IMG/VR virus record: IMGVR_UViG_3300043466_004129
Span: 1-25,236 of that record
Strand: one strand, 5' to 3'
Length of the DNA: 25,236 bases
Origin: a virus
Below, piece after piece: positions 6,294-14,284 of this stretch (the first letter of the stretch is position 1; every line of letters starts with the position of its first letter). The notes under the pieces were generated by a model that was given only the letters and a program-made list of their open reading frames with translations, was not told where the DNA came from and did no database searches. The translations under genes were made by a program, and so were the position numbers.

Positions 6294-8291
6294 ATGACCG
6301 ACGCTGATCTGCCGCATGATGACCTAACATCGGATCTCGACCTCGGGTTTGACGGGGCTGAGGGCGTCCTGCGCGCGTGGCGCCGGGGCATGCGGCCTGA
6401 CGCTGATCTGACGGTGTCCGAATGGGCGGACAAGCATCGTTGGCTGTCGTCGCGCGCGGCAGCAGAACCCGGGCGGTATCGCACGGCGCGCGCGCCCTAT
6501 CTGCGCGAGATCATGGATGCGCTGTCGCCTCGGCATCCAGCACAGCGGATTTCGTTCATGAAGGCCGCGCAGGTTGGGGCTACTGAAGCCGGCAACAACT
6601 GGATCGGCTTCGTGATCCATCACGCGCCCGGCCCCATGCTGGCGGTGCTGCCCACCGTGGAGATGGCCAAGCGCACCTCGCGCGGTCGGATCGATCCGCT
6701 GATCGAGGACAGCCCGGCGCTGAAGGAGAGCGTCCAGCCGGCGCGCTCGCGGGATGCGGGCAATTCGATGCTGTCGAAGGAGTTCCCCGGCGGCATTCTG
6801 GTGCTGACGGGTGCCAATTCAGCCACCGGCCTGCGGTCCATGCCGGCGCGCTATGTGTTTCTGGACGAGGTCGATGCCTATCCGGCCTCGGCCGACGAAG
6901 AAGGCGATCCGGTCACGTTGGCCGAGGCGCGCACCACGACCTTCGCGCATCGGCGCAAGGTGTTCATGGTCTCGACGCCCACGATCCGGGGGCTGAGCCG
7001 CATCGAGCGAGAGTTCGAGGCTAGCGACCAGCGGCGGTATTTCGTGCCCTGCCCGCTTTGCGGTCATAGGCAATGGCTGCAGTTTGAACGACTGCGCTGG
7101 GTCAAGGACCGGCCGGAAACCGCGGCCTATGCCTGCGAGGGCTGCGAGCGCCCTATCGCGGAGCACCACAAGACGGACATGCTGGCACGCGGCGAATGGC
7201 GTGCAACGGCGACCAGTGCCGATCCAAATGCGATTGGGTTCCATCTGTCGGCACTTTATTCGCCGATCGGCTGGAAGAGCTGGGAGCAGATCGCCCGGGA
7301 CTGGCTGGCAGCGCAGGGCTCGGACGAGATGTTGCGCGCGGCGCGCAACACGCTTCTCGGCGAGACCTGGGTTGAAAGTGGCGACGCGCCGGAATGGCAG
7401 AGGTTGGCGGACCGCCGTGAGGCATTCGCCGCTCAGGTTCCGATGGGTGGGTTGTTCCTCACCGCTGGAGCGGACGTGCAAAGGGACCGGATCGAGGTCG
7501 ATGTCTGGGCTTGGGGCCGTGGCCTCGAAAGCTGGCTCGTCGATCATATCGTCATTCCAGGCGGACCAAGTGATCCCGCCTGCTGGCAGGCGCTGACTGC
7601 ACTGCTCGGGAAGACCTGGGCGCATGAAAACGGTGCAGTGATGCCACTTGCTAAGCTGGCCATCGACACCGGGTATGAAACCGCCGCAGTCTACGCCTGG
7701 GCGCGCCCGCATGGGATATCGCAGGTCGCACCCGTCAAAGGGCTCGAGGGCTTCAACCGGGCGACACCGGTTTCGGGGCCAACGTTCGTTGATGCGACGG
7801 TTAATGGTCGGAAGCTCAAGCGTGGGGCGCGGCTCTGGACGGTGGCCACAGCCACCTTCAAGGCCGAGACCTATCGCTATCTGCGGATTGAGCGGTCATC
7901 GGATGAGCACCGCGCGCTGGGCGCACCCAACCCGGCGGGCATGATCCACCTGCCCGACTGGACGGACAGCGAATGGCTCAAGCAGCTCGTGGCCGAGCAA
8001 CTGGTCACGATCCGCGACCGGCGGGGCTATGCCCGCCAGGAATGGCAGAAGATGCGCGAGAGGAACGAAGCGCTGGACACACGGGTCTATGCGCGGGCCG
8101 CCGCGTGGATCCTCGGCGCCGACCGCTTTGACGAACGGATGTGGCGTCAGTTAGAGAAACAGGCCGGTGTGGAAACGGCAGTCAAAGCTAAAGGTGATGA
8201 GCCCGAGCAATCGATCGAACCTCAAGCGGGGCGCATCAACACCCCGAGGCGGCGTGGCTGGAAGATCAGCACACCCAAGTACATGGAATAG
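6294..8291 (+). CDS. Phage terminase large subunit, lambda GpA-like
   Basis: This 665-residue packaging motor has the GpA-type layout. The N-terminal ATPase has a deviant Walker A around KAAQVGATE (residues 90-98), a Walker B at VFLDE (188-192) and the coupling motif STPT (227-230). A zinc-binding insert has C253, C256, C281 and C284. The C-terminal nuclease has acidic residues in AGADVQRDRIEVDVWAWG (D394) and AIDTGYETAAVYAW (D458). It cuts concatemeric DNA at cos and drives it into the prohead through the portal. Length is normal for the family. It lies 51 bp after the PIN toxin gene and may be transcribed partly from the toxin-antitoxin promoter. Confidence 0.95.
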   Translation: MTDADLPHDDLTSDLDLGFDGAEGVLRAWRRGMRPDADLTVSEWADKHRWLSSRAAAEPGRYRTARAPYLREIMDALSPRHPAQRISFMKAAQVGATEAGNNWIGFVIHHAPGPMLAVLPTVEMAKRTSRGRIDPLIEDSPALKESVQPARSRDAGNSMLSKEFPGGILVLTGANSATGLRSMPARYVFLDEVDAYPASADEEGDPVTLAEARTTTFAHRRKVFMVSTPTIRGLSRIEREFEASDQRRYFVPCPLCGHRQWLQFERLRWVKDRPETAAYACEGCERPIAEHHKTDMLARGEWRATATSADPNAIGFHLSALYSPIGWKSWEQIARDWLAAQGSDEMLRAARNTLLGETWVESGDAPEWQRLADRREAFAAQVPMGGLFLTAGADVQRDRIEVDVWAWGRGLESWLVDHIVIPGGPSDPACWQALTALLGKTWAHENGAVMPLAKLAIDTGYETAAVYAWARPHGISQVAPVKGLEGFNRATPVSGPTFVDATVNGRKLKRGARLWTVATATFKAETYRYLRIERSSDEHRALGAPNPAGMIHLPDWTDSEWLKQLVAEQLVTIRDRRGYARQEWQKMRERNEALDTRVYARAAAWILGADRFDERMWRQLEKQAGVETAVKAKGDEPEQSIEPQAGRINTPRRRGWKISTPKYME

Positions 8292-8316
8292 AACCCATAG
8301 TGTGAGATGCAGGGAT

Positions 8317-8496
8317 CTATCGAACCAGCAAAACTTGGATGTCGGCCAATGGGGTACCGTGAGTTTCGATCCAGGCAAGGCGCTCAGCGATAGCTGCAGC
8401 ATTCTCCTGCCGCCAGACCTCGGCCCGTGACAGTGCGGCGCCATCTCTGCGCGTCGCCGGCTTCAGCTGCGGATTGTCGTTCATGGGCTTTGGCAT
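8317..8496 (-). CDS. CcdA-like antitoxin, without a toxin gene
   Basis: This 59-residue protein ends with a pattern like the toxin-binding tail of CcdA: EVWRQENAAAIAERLAWIE followed by GTPLADIQVL. CcdA neutralises the gyrase poison CcdB. Here the N-terminal part (about 28 residues, MPKPMNDNPQLKPATRRD) is too short and too polar to be a clear ribbon-helix-helix domain, and no CcdB-like gene is next to it. The start at 8496 is supported by AGGAGG 5 nt upstream. It lies on the minus strand between the large terminase and the gpW-like gene. It may be a solitary antitoxin that counters host CcdB-like toxins, or a remnant. Confidence 0.6.
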   Translation of the reverse strand: MPKPMNDNPQLKPATRRDGAALSRAEVWRQENAAAIAERLAWIETHGTPLADIQVLLVR

Positions 8497-8553
8497 CGTC
8501 GCCTCCTGCAACGGCACATTACGCGTTCAGTCCCTTCAAGAGAAGATCAAGCG

Positions 8554-8763
8554 ATGACCCTCGACGAGCTGAAGCTCCGGCACAGCGCACTTCTGTCCGC
8601 GCGCTACAGCGGCACACGGTCTGTGAGCTATGACGGCAAGACCTTGAATTACGGCACCGATGCCGAGCTCGCCGCCGCCATAGGCGATGTCGAACGGCGC
8701 ATCGCCAAACTCGAGCGCGGCGCTGGGCGCGTGTTGCGCCCCTTTGCGGTGAAAGACCTGTGA
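8554..8763 (+). CDS. gpW-like head-tail joining protein
   Basis: This 69-residue protein resembles the gpW/gpFII-type joiner family. It has an N-terminal helix (MTLDELKLRHSALLSARYSG), a short beta hairpin (RSVSYDGKTLNY) and a second helix (ELAAAIGDVERRIAKLERG). In lambda, gpW closes the portal after packaging and makes the site for tail attachment. Its position, directly before the portal gene and overlapping it (TGA and ATG share a base), is the lambda W-B order. Confidence 0.8.
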   Translation: MTLDELKLRHSALLSARYSGTRSVSYDGKTLNYGTDAELAAAIGDVERRIAKLERGAGRVLRPFAVKDL

Positions 8764-10253
8764 TGAACTGGCGGCAGCGCCTCGGCGCCTTCATCGGTGG
8801 ATTTGACGCAGGACAGCATCACCGACGCCTGCGCGGGTTTCAGGCGACGCGGGCTCATGTCAACGCGCTGATCGCGGCATCTGGTCCCGACATCACCGCC
8901 CGTGCCCGCTGGCTGGTGCGGAACAACGGCTATGCCGTCAATGCAGTCGAAAGCTGGGCTGCGAACACCGTGGGTGACGGGATCAAGCCGATCTCGAAAC
9001 TCGCCGATGCCGCGAGCAAGGAAGAGCTGCAGCGGCTTTGGCTTGCCTGGACCGATGAGGCGGATGCCGAGGGACTGACAGACTTCTACGGGTTGCAGCG
9101 CCGAGCCGCGCGCGAGGTGTTCTTAGCCGGTGAAGTGTTCGTGCGGATCCGCCCACGGCGGGTGGAGGACGGCCTCACGGTACCGCTCCAACTTCAGATG
9201 CTGCCCTCGGAAATGTTGCCACTGCATGAGACCGGTGTTGCGCAGAATGGCAATCCGATCCGCCAGGGGATCGAGTTCGACCGGATCGGGCGACGCGTCG
9301 CCTATCACTTCTTCCGCCGTCACCCGGGTGACAGCACCGATCCCGGGCTCTCGGGCGAGATTGTCCGCGTTCCCGCGAGTGAGGTCATCCACGTCATCGA
9401 CCCGGTCGAGGGCGGCCAGCTGCGTGGTGTATCGAAGCTGGCCCCTGCCATCGTGAAGCTCTTCCTGCTCGACCAATATGACGATGCTGAGCTCGACCGC
9501 AAAAAGGTCGCTGCAATGTACGCGATGTTCGTGACCTCCCCTGCCCCCGAAAACCCGTTGGCGCCCTTGGACGACGAAGAGGTGCCAGCCGGAATAGAGA
9601 TCAGCCCCGGCCAGATCGTCCGGTTGGACCCGGGTGAGGATGTGACCGTGGGCCAACCTGCCGACAGCGGGGCAACCTACGAGCCGTTCCAGTACAGGAC
9701 GCTGCTGCAAATCTCGGCAGCGCTGGGCATCCCCTACCCCTACCTCGCCAATGACATGGTGAAGGGGAACTTCTCAAACTCGCGCCTTGCGCTGATCGAG
9801 TTCCGCCGTCGGGTTTCGGCCTGGCAGCATTCGGTGATGGTCTATCAGCTCTGCCGCCCGGTCTATGCGCGCTGGCTGGATCTTGCGGTTCTGTCCGGCG
9901 CGCTGGCCTTGCCCGGCTATGAAGCAGACCGCCCGCGCATGCTCGCCGCCGACTGGCTCCCCACAAAATGGGACTGGGTCGACCCGCTCAAAGACGCCAA
10001 TGCCGAGATCGCCCAGATCGAGGCCGGGCTAAAATCCCGCTCTCAAGCCATCGCCGAGCGCGGCTATGACGCCGAACAGGTCGATCGGGAGATTGCGGCC
10101 GAGCGGGACCGCGAGCGCGCGCTGGGGCTTGATTTCCGCCGGCCGGGATCGCCCGCGCAGGGCGTCCAGGCCATGCCAACGGAGGAGGAGGGCGTCGAAA
10201 CCGAGGATCCTGATCCCGAAAACCATTCAACCACAGCACGGGAGGAAGGATAG
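8763..10253 (+). CDS. Portal protein, lambda gpB-like
   Basis: This 496-residue protein matches the lambda-type portal family. It has an N-terminal ARARWLVRNNGYAVNAVESW segment, the core VFLAGEVFVRIRPRR, then SEVIHVIDPVEGGQLRGVSKL and the late GNFSNSRLALIEFRR block. Twelve copies form the ring at one vertex through which DNA enters and to which the joiners attach. The ATG at 8763 overlaps the stop of the gpW-like gene; a GTG at 8760 is the alternative. The C-terminus is a disordered acidic tail (EEEGVETEDPDPENHS). The gene ends 3 bp before the oppositely oriented PIN toxin gene. Confidence 0.93.
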   Translation: MNWRQRLGAFIGGFDAGQHHRRLRGFQATRAHVNALIAASGPDITARARWLVRNNGYAVNAVESWAANTVGDGIKPISKLADAASKEELQRLWLAWTDEADAEGLTDFYGLQRRAAREVFLAGEVFVRIRPRRVEDGLTVPLQLQMLPSEMLPLHETGVAQNGNPIRQGIEFDRIGRRVAYHFFRRHPGDSTDPGLSGEIVRVPASEVIHVIDPVEGGQLRGVSKLAPAIVKLFLLDQYDDAELDRKKVAAMYAMFVTSPAPENPLAPLDDEEVPAGIEISPGQIVRLDPGEDVTVGQPADSGATYEPFQYRTLLQISAALGIPYPYLANDMVKGNFSNSRLALIEFRRRVSAWQHSVMVYQLCRPVYARWLDLAVLSGALALPGYEADRPRMLAADWLPTKWDWVDPLKDANAEIAQIEAGLKSRSQAIAERGYDAEQVDREIAAERDRERALGLDFRRPGSPAQGVQAMPTEEEGVETEDPDPENHSTTAREEG

Positions 10254-10256
10254 ACG

Positions 10257-10655
10257 TCAGTCACTCAGCAGGCGGACACCGGGAAGTCTTGCGGCCTTAC
10301 GATCGAAGGTCACCAGTTCGTTGGCACCAGCGCGCCGGGCTGCGGCGGCAATCATCAGGTCAGCAAAGCCAAACCCGTCGTTGCGGTAGAGTTCAAGCGC
10401 AGGAGCAACCTCGTCAGAGCCCTCGATGTCCAGCTCAGTTGCTGACAGCAAACCGTCGAGGGCAACGGCGATTTCTGCACGGCCAAGGCGATAGGCGCGC
10501 TCCAGAACCCAGACGAGCTCGATCAAGACCTCGCGGCTGACAAAGCCCTGCGCGTCGTCCGTCAATTGCTCGATCACTTTCGTCGCCAACTGCGCCTGCA
10601 ACGGGTCGTCCTGCACCAGAAAGCGCACCAGAACATTGGTATCGAGCGCGATCAT
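10257..10655 (-). CDS. PIN-domain toxin, VapC-like ribonuclease
   Basis: This 132-residue PIN domain starts IALDTNVLVRFLVQDD. D5, E46 (EVLIELVWVLE), D99 (GFGFADLMIAAAA) and D118 (VTFDRKAA) occupy the conserved metal-binding positions. It is clearly different in sequence from the other PIN toxin in the window (5841-6242). It overlaps its antitoxin gene upstream by 4 bp (ATGA), forming a two-gene unit read leftward, against the structural genes. Likely activity is RNA cleavage; the target is not predictable. Confidence 0.9.
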   Translation of the reverse strand: MIALDTNVLVRFLVQDDPLQAQLATKVIEQLTDDAQGFVSREVLIELVWVLERAYRLGRAEIAVALDGLLSATELDIEGSDEVAPALELYRNDGFGFADLMIAAAARRAGANELVTFDRKAARLPGVRLLSD

Positions 10656-10903
10656 GGATCGAGGTCCACACTATCCATTGCGCCGGTGGCAATGGCCTCG
10701 TCCATCTCGTCCAAGGAGACCGGCTTTTGGCCGGACCTCGACAGGATGCCCCGTAATTCCTTGACGGAACGCGCTTTCACGATGCGCACCTCACCCTCAA
10801 GGATCAGGTAGCGCACCTTGTCCCCGCTGGTCAGACCAAGGGCGGCCCGGACATCTCTCGGAAGGGTCGTCTGACCTTTTACTGTCACCGTCGATTCATG
10901 CAT
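10652..10903 (-). CDS. AbrB/SpoVT-family antitoxin
   Basis: This 83-residue protein begins with a swapped-hairpin AbrB domain (STVTVKGQTTLPRDVRAALG, then GDKVRYLILEGEVRIV), which binds DNA as a dimer. The C-terminal tail (LSRSGQKPVSLDEMDEAIAT) should wrap around the PIN toxin. The start at 10903 is supported by AAGGAG about 7 nt upstream; a longer in-frame start at 10978 lacks homology. It comes first in the operon, as is usual for antitoxins. Confidence 0.85.
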   Translation of the reverse strand: MHESTVTVKGQTTLPRDVRAALGLTSGDKVRYLILEGEVRIVKARSVKELRGILSRSGQKPVSLDEMDEAIATGAMDSVDLDP

Positions 10904-10910
10904 CGGCGTA

Positions 10911-10941
10911 CTCCTTACATAATGAACTTTTTCCTTACCAT
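10911..10941. promoter_or_regulatory. Direct repeat upstream of AbrB-type antitoxin, candidate operator
   Basis: TCCTTAC occurs at 10912-10918 and again at 10932-10938, exactly 20 bp apart, or two helical turns. On the minus strand the repeats read GTAAGGA, and the copy nearer the gene overlaps the ribosome binding site. Dimeric antitoxins often bind such spaced repeats to repress their own operon. Confidence 0.4.
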
Positions 10942-10983
10942 GTGGGGATCGTAAATGCAAAGCCAAGCCGAGGACCAACCCTA

Positions 10984-12399
10984 ATGCTTCACCCTCGCAT
11001 TGCCGCGCGCGCTTTCAACACGCCGCTGCTGGTCGAACCTTCCAAGGCCATGGCGTTTCTATCTGGCCTTGGGCCGCGCGTCCTAGGACGGCAGGTTGAA
11101 CTGTCGGGCAGTGATCTGAACGACGCGTCCGACGCCTCAGCCCTGCCCGCCCGCGCGAGCATTCTCGGCGGAAACCTCACTGAACGCCTGCAGAACCATG
11201 GCGACGTTCCCTACCCGACCGTCGATGGGATCGCCGTGATCGAGATCTCGGGCGTGCTGATCCATCGCGGATCCTGGATCGGACAATCCTCGGGCCAGAC
11301 CAGCTATGAAGGGATCGCGGCTCAGATCGAGGCGGCGGCCAAGGATCCCAGCGTGCGCGGCCTTGCATTGGAAATAGACAGCTTTGGTGGCGAAGTGGCC
11401 GGCGTATTTGACCTCGCAGATCAGATCCGCGCCATCCGAGCTACCAAACCCGTCTGGGCTTTCGTGGCCGAGCACGCTTTCTCGGCGGGCTATGCTCTGG
11501 CTTCCCAGGCCGATCGCATCCTCTTGCCGCGCACGGGTGCCGTGGGCAGCGTCGGGGTCGTGGTTATGCATGCCGACCTCAGCGGCCAATTGGATAAGGA
11601 CGGGGTGCGCGTCACGCTGATCCATTCCGGCCAGCACAAGGTCGAGGGCAATCCATACCAGCCGCTGCCCGAGAGCGTGCGGGACGACATCCAGCGTGAG
11701 ATCGATGTTTTGCGGTTCCTCTTCGCAGAGACTGTCGCCGCTGGTCGGGCGGGTCGGCTGAGCCAGGAGGCGGCGCTGGCGACCGAGGCGGCAACCTTCC
11801 GCGGGACAGATGCCGTCGCCGCAGGCCTCGCCGATGAAGTCACAGATCTGGCGCGCGGCTTTGCCGGCTTTCGCCAAATGCTGTCCAGCACCCCGCCACT
11901 CTCGTTTATGCGCGCGCGGCGCGCAGCCCTTCCCCAGCCTAAACAGGAGGCATTCATGGCCCAAGAGAACCAGCCCGACGACCGTCCACAGGACACAAAC
12001 GCTGATTTGACGGACACTGCAGAGGGCGAAACCGATGCCGCCATTGCGCCATCATCCACGCCAACCCCGGCCTCGGCAGCATCGCAGCCACCGGTGGCTG
12101 TTGCCCCAGCGCCCAGCAATCTGGCAGAGCTCTCGGCGCAGTTGCGGGAGTCGGCGGCAGAGATCGCCGAGATCGCAGCGCAAGCAGGCCGGCTCGGCAT
12201 CGCGATTGATGCCGCCAAGGCGCTCCGCCAGGGCACCGCACCGGAGGCCCTGCGCAAGCTTGTCCTACAGCGTGCCGCAGCGGCAGCCGATGCGCGCGAC
12301 ATTGTTGCCGCGCCACCTTCGCCCGTTCTCCCCAAATCCGCTGAAAGCCCGATTGTGGCCGCCGCGAAGAAGGCCGCCTCGGCGGGCAGCAGGGGCTGA
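10984..12399 (+). CDS. S49-family capsid protease with C-terminal scaffold domain, lambda gpC-like
   Basis: This 471-residue protein combines a SppA/ClpP-type serine protease (about residues 80-310) with a disordered and helical scaffold region (about 325-471). The catalytic serine is in HAFSAGYALAS (S167) and the general-base lysine in SGQHKVEGNPYQPL (K219). The family mark DSFGGEVAG (132-140) is present. In lambda, gpC acts inside the prohead and removes scaffold. The start at 10984 (MLHPRIAARAFNTP) fits homologues; an upstream ATG at 10942 lies in the divergent toxin-antitoxin promoter area. The gene also contains a nested start at 11956. A terminator-like hairpin follows. Confidence 0.93.
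   Translation: MLHPRIAARAFNTPLLVEPSKAMAFLSGLGPRVLGRQVELSGSDLNDASDASALPARASILGGNLTERLQNHGDVPYPTVDGIAVIEISGVLIHRGSWIGQSSGQTSYEGIAAQIEAAAKDPSVRGLALEIDSFGGEVAGVFDLADQIRAIRATKPVWAFVAEHAFSAGYALASQADRILLPRTGAVGSVGVVVMHADLSGQLDKDGVRVTLIHSGQHKVEGNPYQPLPESVRDDIQREIDVLRFLFAETVAAGRAGRLSQEAALATEAATFRGTDAVAAGLADEVTDLARGFAGFRQMLSSTPPLSFMRARRAALPQPKQEAFMAQENQPDDRPQDTNADLTDTAEGETDAAIAPSSTPTPASAASQPPVAVAPAPSNLAELSAQLRESAAEIAEIAAQAGRLGIAIDAAKALRQGTAPEALRKLVLQRAAAAADARDIVAAPPSPVLPKSAESPIVAAAKKAASAGSRG
11956..12399 (+). CDS. Nested scaffold protein, lambda Nu3-like, from internal start
   Basis: An in-frame ATG at 11956 within the protease gene is preceded by AGGAGG with a 5-nt spacer, an almost ideal ribosome binding site. 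It would give a 147-residue protein (MAQENQPDDRPQ...) identical to the C-terminus of the protease. It is acidic and disordered at first, then helical (NLAELSAQLRESAAEIAEIA), and ends basic (KKAASAGSRG), as expected for a scaffold that binds capsid protein. This is the same arrangement as lambda C/Nu3, where the scaffold is made from an internal start. Expression has not been seen directly. Confidence 0.75.
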   Translation: MAQENQPDDRPQDTNADLTDTAEGETDAAIAPSSTPTPASAASQPPVAVAPAPSNLAELSAQLRESAAEIAEIAAQAGRLGIAIDAAKALRQGTAPEALRKLVLQRAAAAADARDIVAAPPSPVLPKSAESPIVAAAKKAASAGSRG

Positions 12400-12434
12400 A
12401 CCGCTCACTCCCAATACGCCTGACCGCCCACCTG

Positions 12435-12472
12435 ATCCCCCGCCGCTCCTCCCCGGCGGGGGATTTCTTTTT
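12435..12472 (+). terminator. Strong rho-independent terminator-like hairpin inside the late operon
   Basis: A perfect 11-bp stem, ATCCCCCGCCG (12435-12445) with CGGCGGGGGAT (12454-12464), has an 8-nt loop and is followed directly by TTTCTTTTT-type sequence. It lies 36 bp after the protease/scaffold stop and 27 bp before the decoration-protein start, so it faces transcription of the late genes. It may act as a partial terminator, an RNA-stability element protecting one side, or a site overridden by an antiterminator. Confidence 0.8.
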
Positions 12473-12498
12473 GGCCCCCTCAACCTCGGAGATGCCCC

Positions 12499-12879
12499 AT
12501 GCCCGTGCTGACCCAAACGCCCACCATGGGCGATGTTCTCAAATATGAGCTCAACCCCAACTTCACCCGCGAAACCGTCACGCTGCTGGCCGGCACCAAC
12601 TACCGCGTCGGCGCCGTACTGGGACGCATCACCGCAAGCGGCAAGATGAAACTCAGCACGGCCGCCGGCACCGATGGTGCGCAGAACGCGGCAGGCATGC
12701 TCCTTGATGACGTTGATGCCACCAGCGCAGATGCAAACGCAGTGGTGATCCTGCGTGGCCCCGCCATCGTCTCGAAGGCGGCGCTGGTTTTTGACGTCAG
12801 TGTTGATGATGCCACGAAGAGAGCAGCCAAACACGCTCAGCTGACCGCGCTCGGCATCATCCCGCGCGATACCGCCTGA
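12499..12879 (+). CDS. Head decoration protein, lambda gpD-like
   Basis: This 126-residue protein starts MPVLTQTPTMGDVLKYELNP and contains FTRETVTLLAGTNYRVGAVLG and a late GPAIVSKAALVF segment, the usual pattern of the gpD family. Trimers of gpD sit on the outside of the expanded capsid and stabilise it once DNA is packaged. It lies between the scaffold and the major capsid gene as in lambda. CGGAG about 7 nt before the ATG is the ribosome binding site. Confidence 0.9.
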   Translation: MPVLTQTPTMGDVLKYELNPNFTRETVTLLAGTNYRVGAVLGRITASGKMKLSTAAGTDGAQNAAGMLLDDVDATSADANAVVILRGPAIVSKAALVFDVSVDDATKRAAKHAQLTALGIIPRDTA

Positions 12880-12937
12880 TCTCGCCCCAGACACAGCGCG
12901 CCCCTCACCCCTGCCCCTCTTTGCCCGGAGTTCTCAC

Positions 12938-13960
12938 ATGACCATCACCCGCAACCCGTTTGACGCGGGCGGCTATTCGCTCGCCGAAATGACGCAGGCC
13001 ATCAACATCCTGCCCAATCTCTACACCCGCCTCGGCCAGATCGGCCTTTTCCGCTTTGAAGGCGTCACGCAGCGCTCGATCGTGATCGAACAGCGCCAAG
13101 GCGTCTTGAGCCTGCTGCCCTCGGTCCCGCTAGGCGCGCCCGCCACGGTGGGCAATCGCGAAGCCCGCTCGATGCGCAGCTTCGCTCTCCCTTGGATCCC
13201 GCATGACGATGTTATCCTGCCCGCTGACATCCAAGGCATGCCCGCGCTGGGCCTGTCGGACGCGGCCGATCCCCTCGTGGAGGTGATGAACCGCAAGCTG
13301 ACACTCATGCGCCGCAAGCATGCCCAGACCCGCGAATATATGGAGATGAATGCGCTTCGCGGCATCGTAAAGGACGGAGCGGGCGCCACCCTTTACAACT
13401 ATTTCACCGAGTTTGGGATCGAGCAGATCTCGGTCGACTTCGTCTTCGGCACGGCGGGTACGAATGTGCAGGGCAAGGTTCGCACGACCTTGCGCGGGAT
13501 CGAGGACAGCCTTCTAGGCGAAACCATGACCACGGCGCATGCACTCGTCAGTTCCGAATTCTTCGACAAGCTGATCAGCCACCCCAAGACCGAGGAAGCC
13601 TACAAGTTCTTCTCCGCCACCGGCGGCCAGCCCCTGCGCGAGGATATGCGCCGGGCCTTTCCCTTCGCAGGCATTCTCTTTGAGGAATACAACGGCTCGG
13701 TCACCCTCTCGAACGGGACATCGGAACGTCTGATCCCCGCGGGCGAGGGCATCGCCTTCCCGCTTGGCACGTTTGACACCTTCACCACCTATGGCGGGCC
13801 AGCCAACTTGCTGGAAACGGCCAACACCGTCGGCCTGCCGCTCTATGCACGGCAGATGATGGACACGAAGGGGCGCTGGATTGATCTCATGACCGAGGCC
13901 TCGATCCTGCCGGTGAACAAGCGCCCGCGCCTTGCGATCCGGATCTTCAGCTCGAACTGA
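12938..13960 (+). CDS. Major capsid protein, lambda gpE-like
   Basis: This 340-residue protein matches the lambda-type major capsid family with the HK97 fold. Characteristic parts are the N-terminal SLAEMTQAINILPNLYTRLG, the central RSMRSFALPWIPHDDVILPA and LMRRKHAQTREYMEMNALRG, the FEEYNG segment, and a C-terminal GRWIDLMTEASILPVNKRP. Length is typical of the gpE family. It forms the hexamers and pentamers of the head. CGGAG lies about 9 nt before the start. It follows the decoration gene by 58 bp. Confidence 0.95.
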   Translation: MTITRNPFDAGGYSLAEMTQAINILPNLYTRLGQIGLFRFEGVTQRSIVIEQRQGVLSLLPSVPLGAPATVGNREARSMRSFALPWIPHDDVILPADIQGMPALGLSDAADPLVEVMNRKLTLMRRKHAQTREYMEMNALRGIVKDGAGATLYNYFTEFGIEQISVDFVFGTAGTNVQGKVRTTLRGIEDSLLGETMTTAHALVSSEFFDKLISHPKTEEAYKFFSATGGQPLREDMRRAFPFAGILFEEYNGSVTLSNGTSERLIPAGEGIAFPLGTFDTFTTYGGPANLLETANTVGLPLYARQMMDTKGRWIDLMTEASILPVNKRPRLAIRIFSSN

Positions 13961-13972
13961 GGACGCTGAGCC

Positions 13973-14284
13973 ATGACGGCCTTTGCCGTGGCAGTTGATC
14001 TGCTCTTCGCGGATCCAAACCTCGCCCATGAGGCCTGGCATCGCGACAGCGAAGGGCAGTTCACCCGTATTCGCATCATCATGCGTCGTAATGATGATGT
14101 GACCACATTCGGGGCCGCGCGCCTGGTGTCAGAGACTATGCGCTTTGATGTGCGCGTCTCGGAACTCCCCGCGCCCCGCCCAGACGAGCAAGTCCTCATC
14201 GGGGATGAGACCTTCCTGATCCAAGGCGAACCAATCCGAGATCGGGACCGCCTGATCTGGACCATTGTGGCGGCACCCGCGTGA
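13973..14284 (+). CDS. Head-tail joining protein, lambda FII-like
   Basis: This 103-residue protein sits 12 bp after the major capsid gene, where lambda encodes its head-completion proteins. It is mostly beta (TRIRIIMRRNDDVTTFG, FDVRVSELPAPRPDEQVLIG, then ETFLIQGEPIRDRDRLIWTI). This fits the FII-type joiner that connects head and tail, which has an ending of the form 'length-of-value, derived quantity, precise rewrite' seen in many phage joiners. The assignment rests mainly on position and fold-like pattern. Its stop overlaps the next start (GTGA context, 4 bp). Confidence 0.7.
   Translation: MTAFAVAVDLLFADPNLAHEAWHRDSEGQFTRIRIIMRRNDDVTTFGAARLVSETMRFDVRVSELPAPRPDEQVLIGDETFLIQGEPIRDRDRLIWTIVAAPA

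Noticed and set aside
11137-12335. Two long minus-strand ORFs opposite the protease/scaffold gene
   Set aside because: The plus strand encodes a protease with S167 and K219 and a nested scaffold; the antisense products look like frame shadows.
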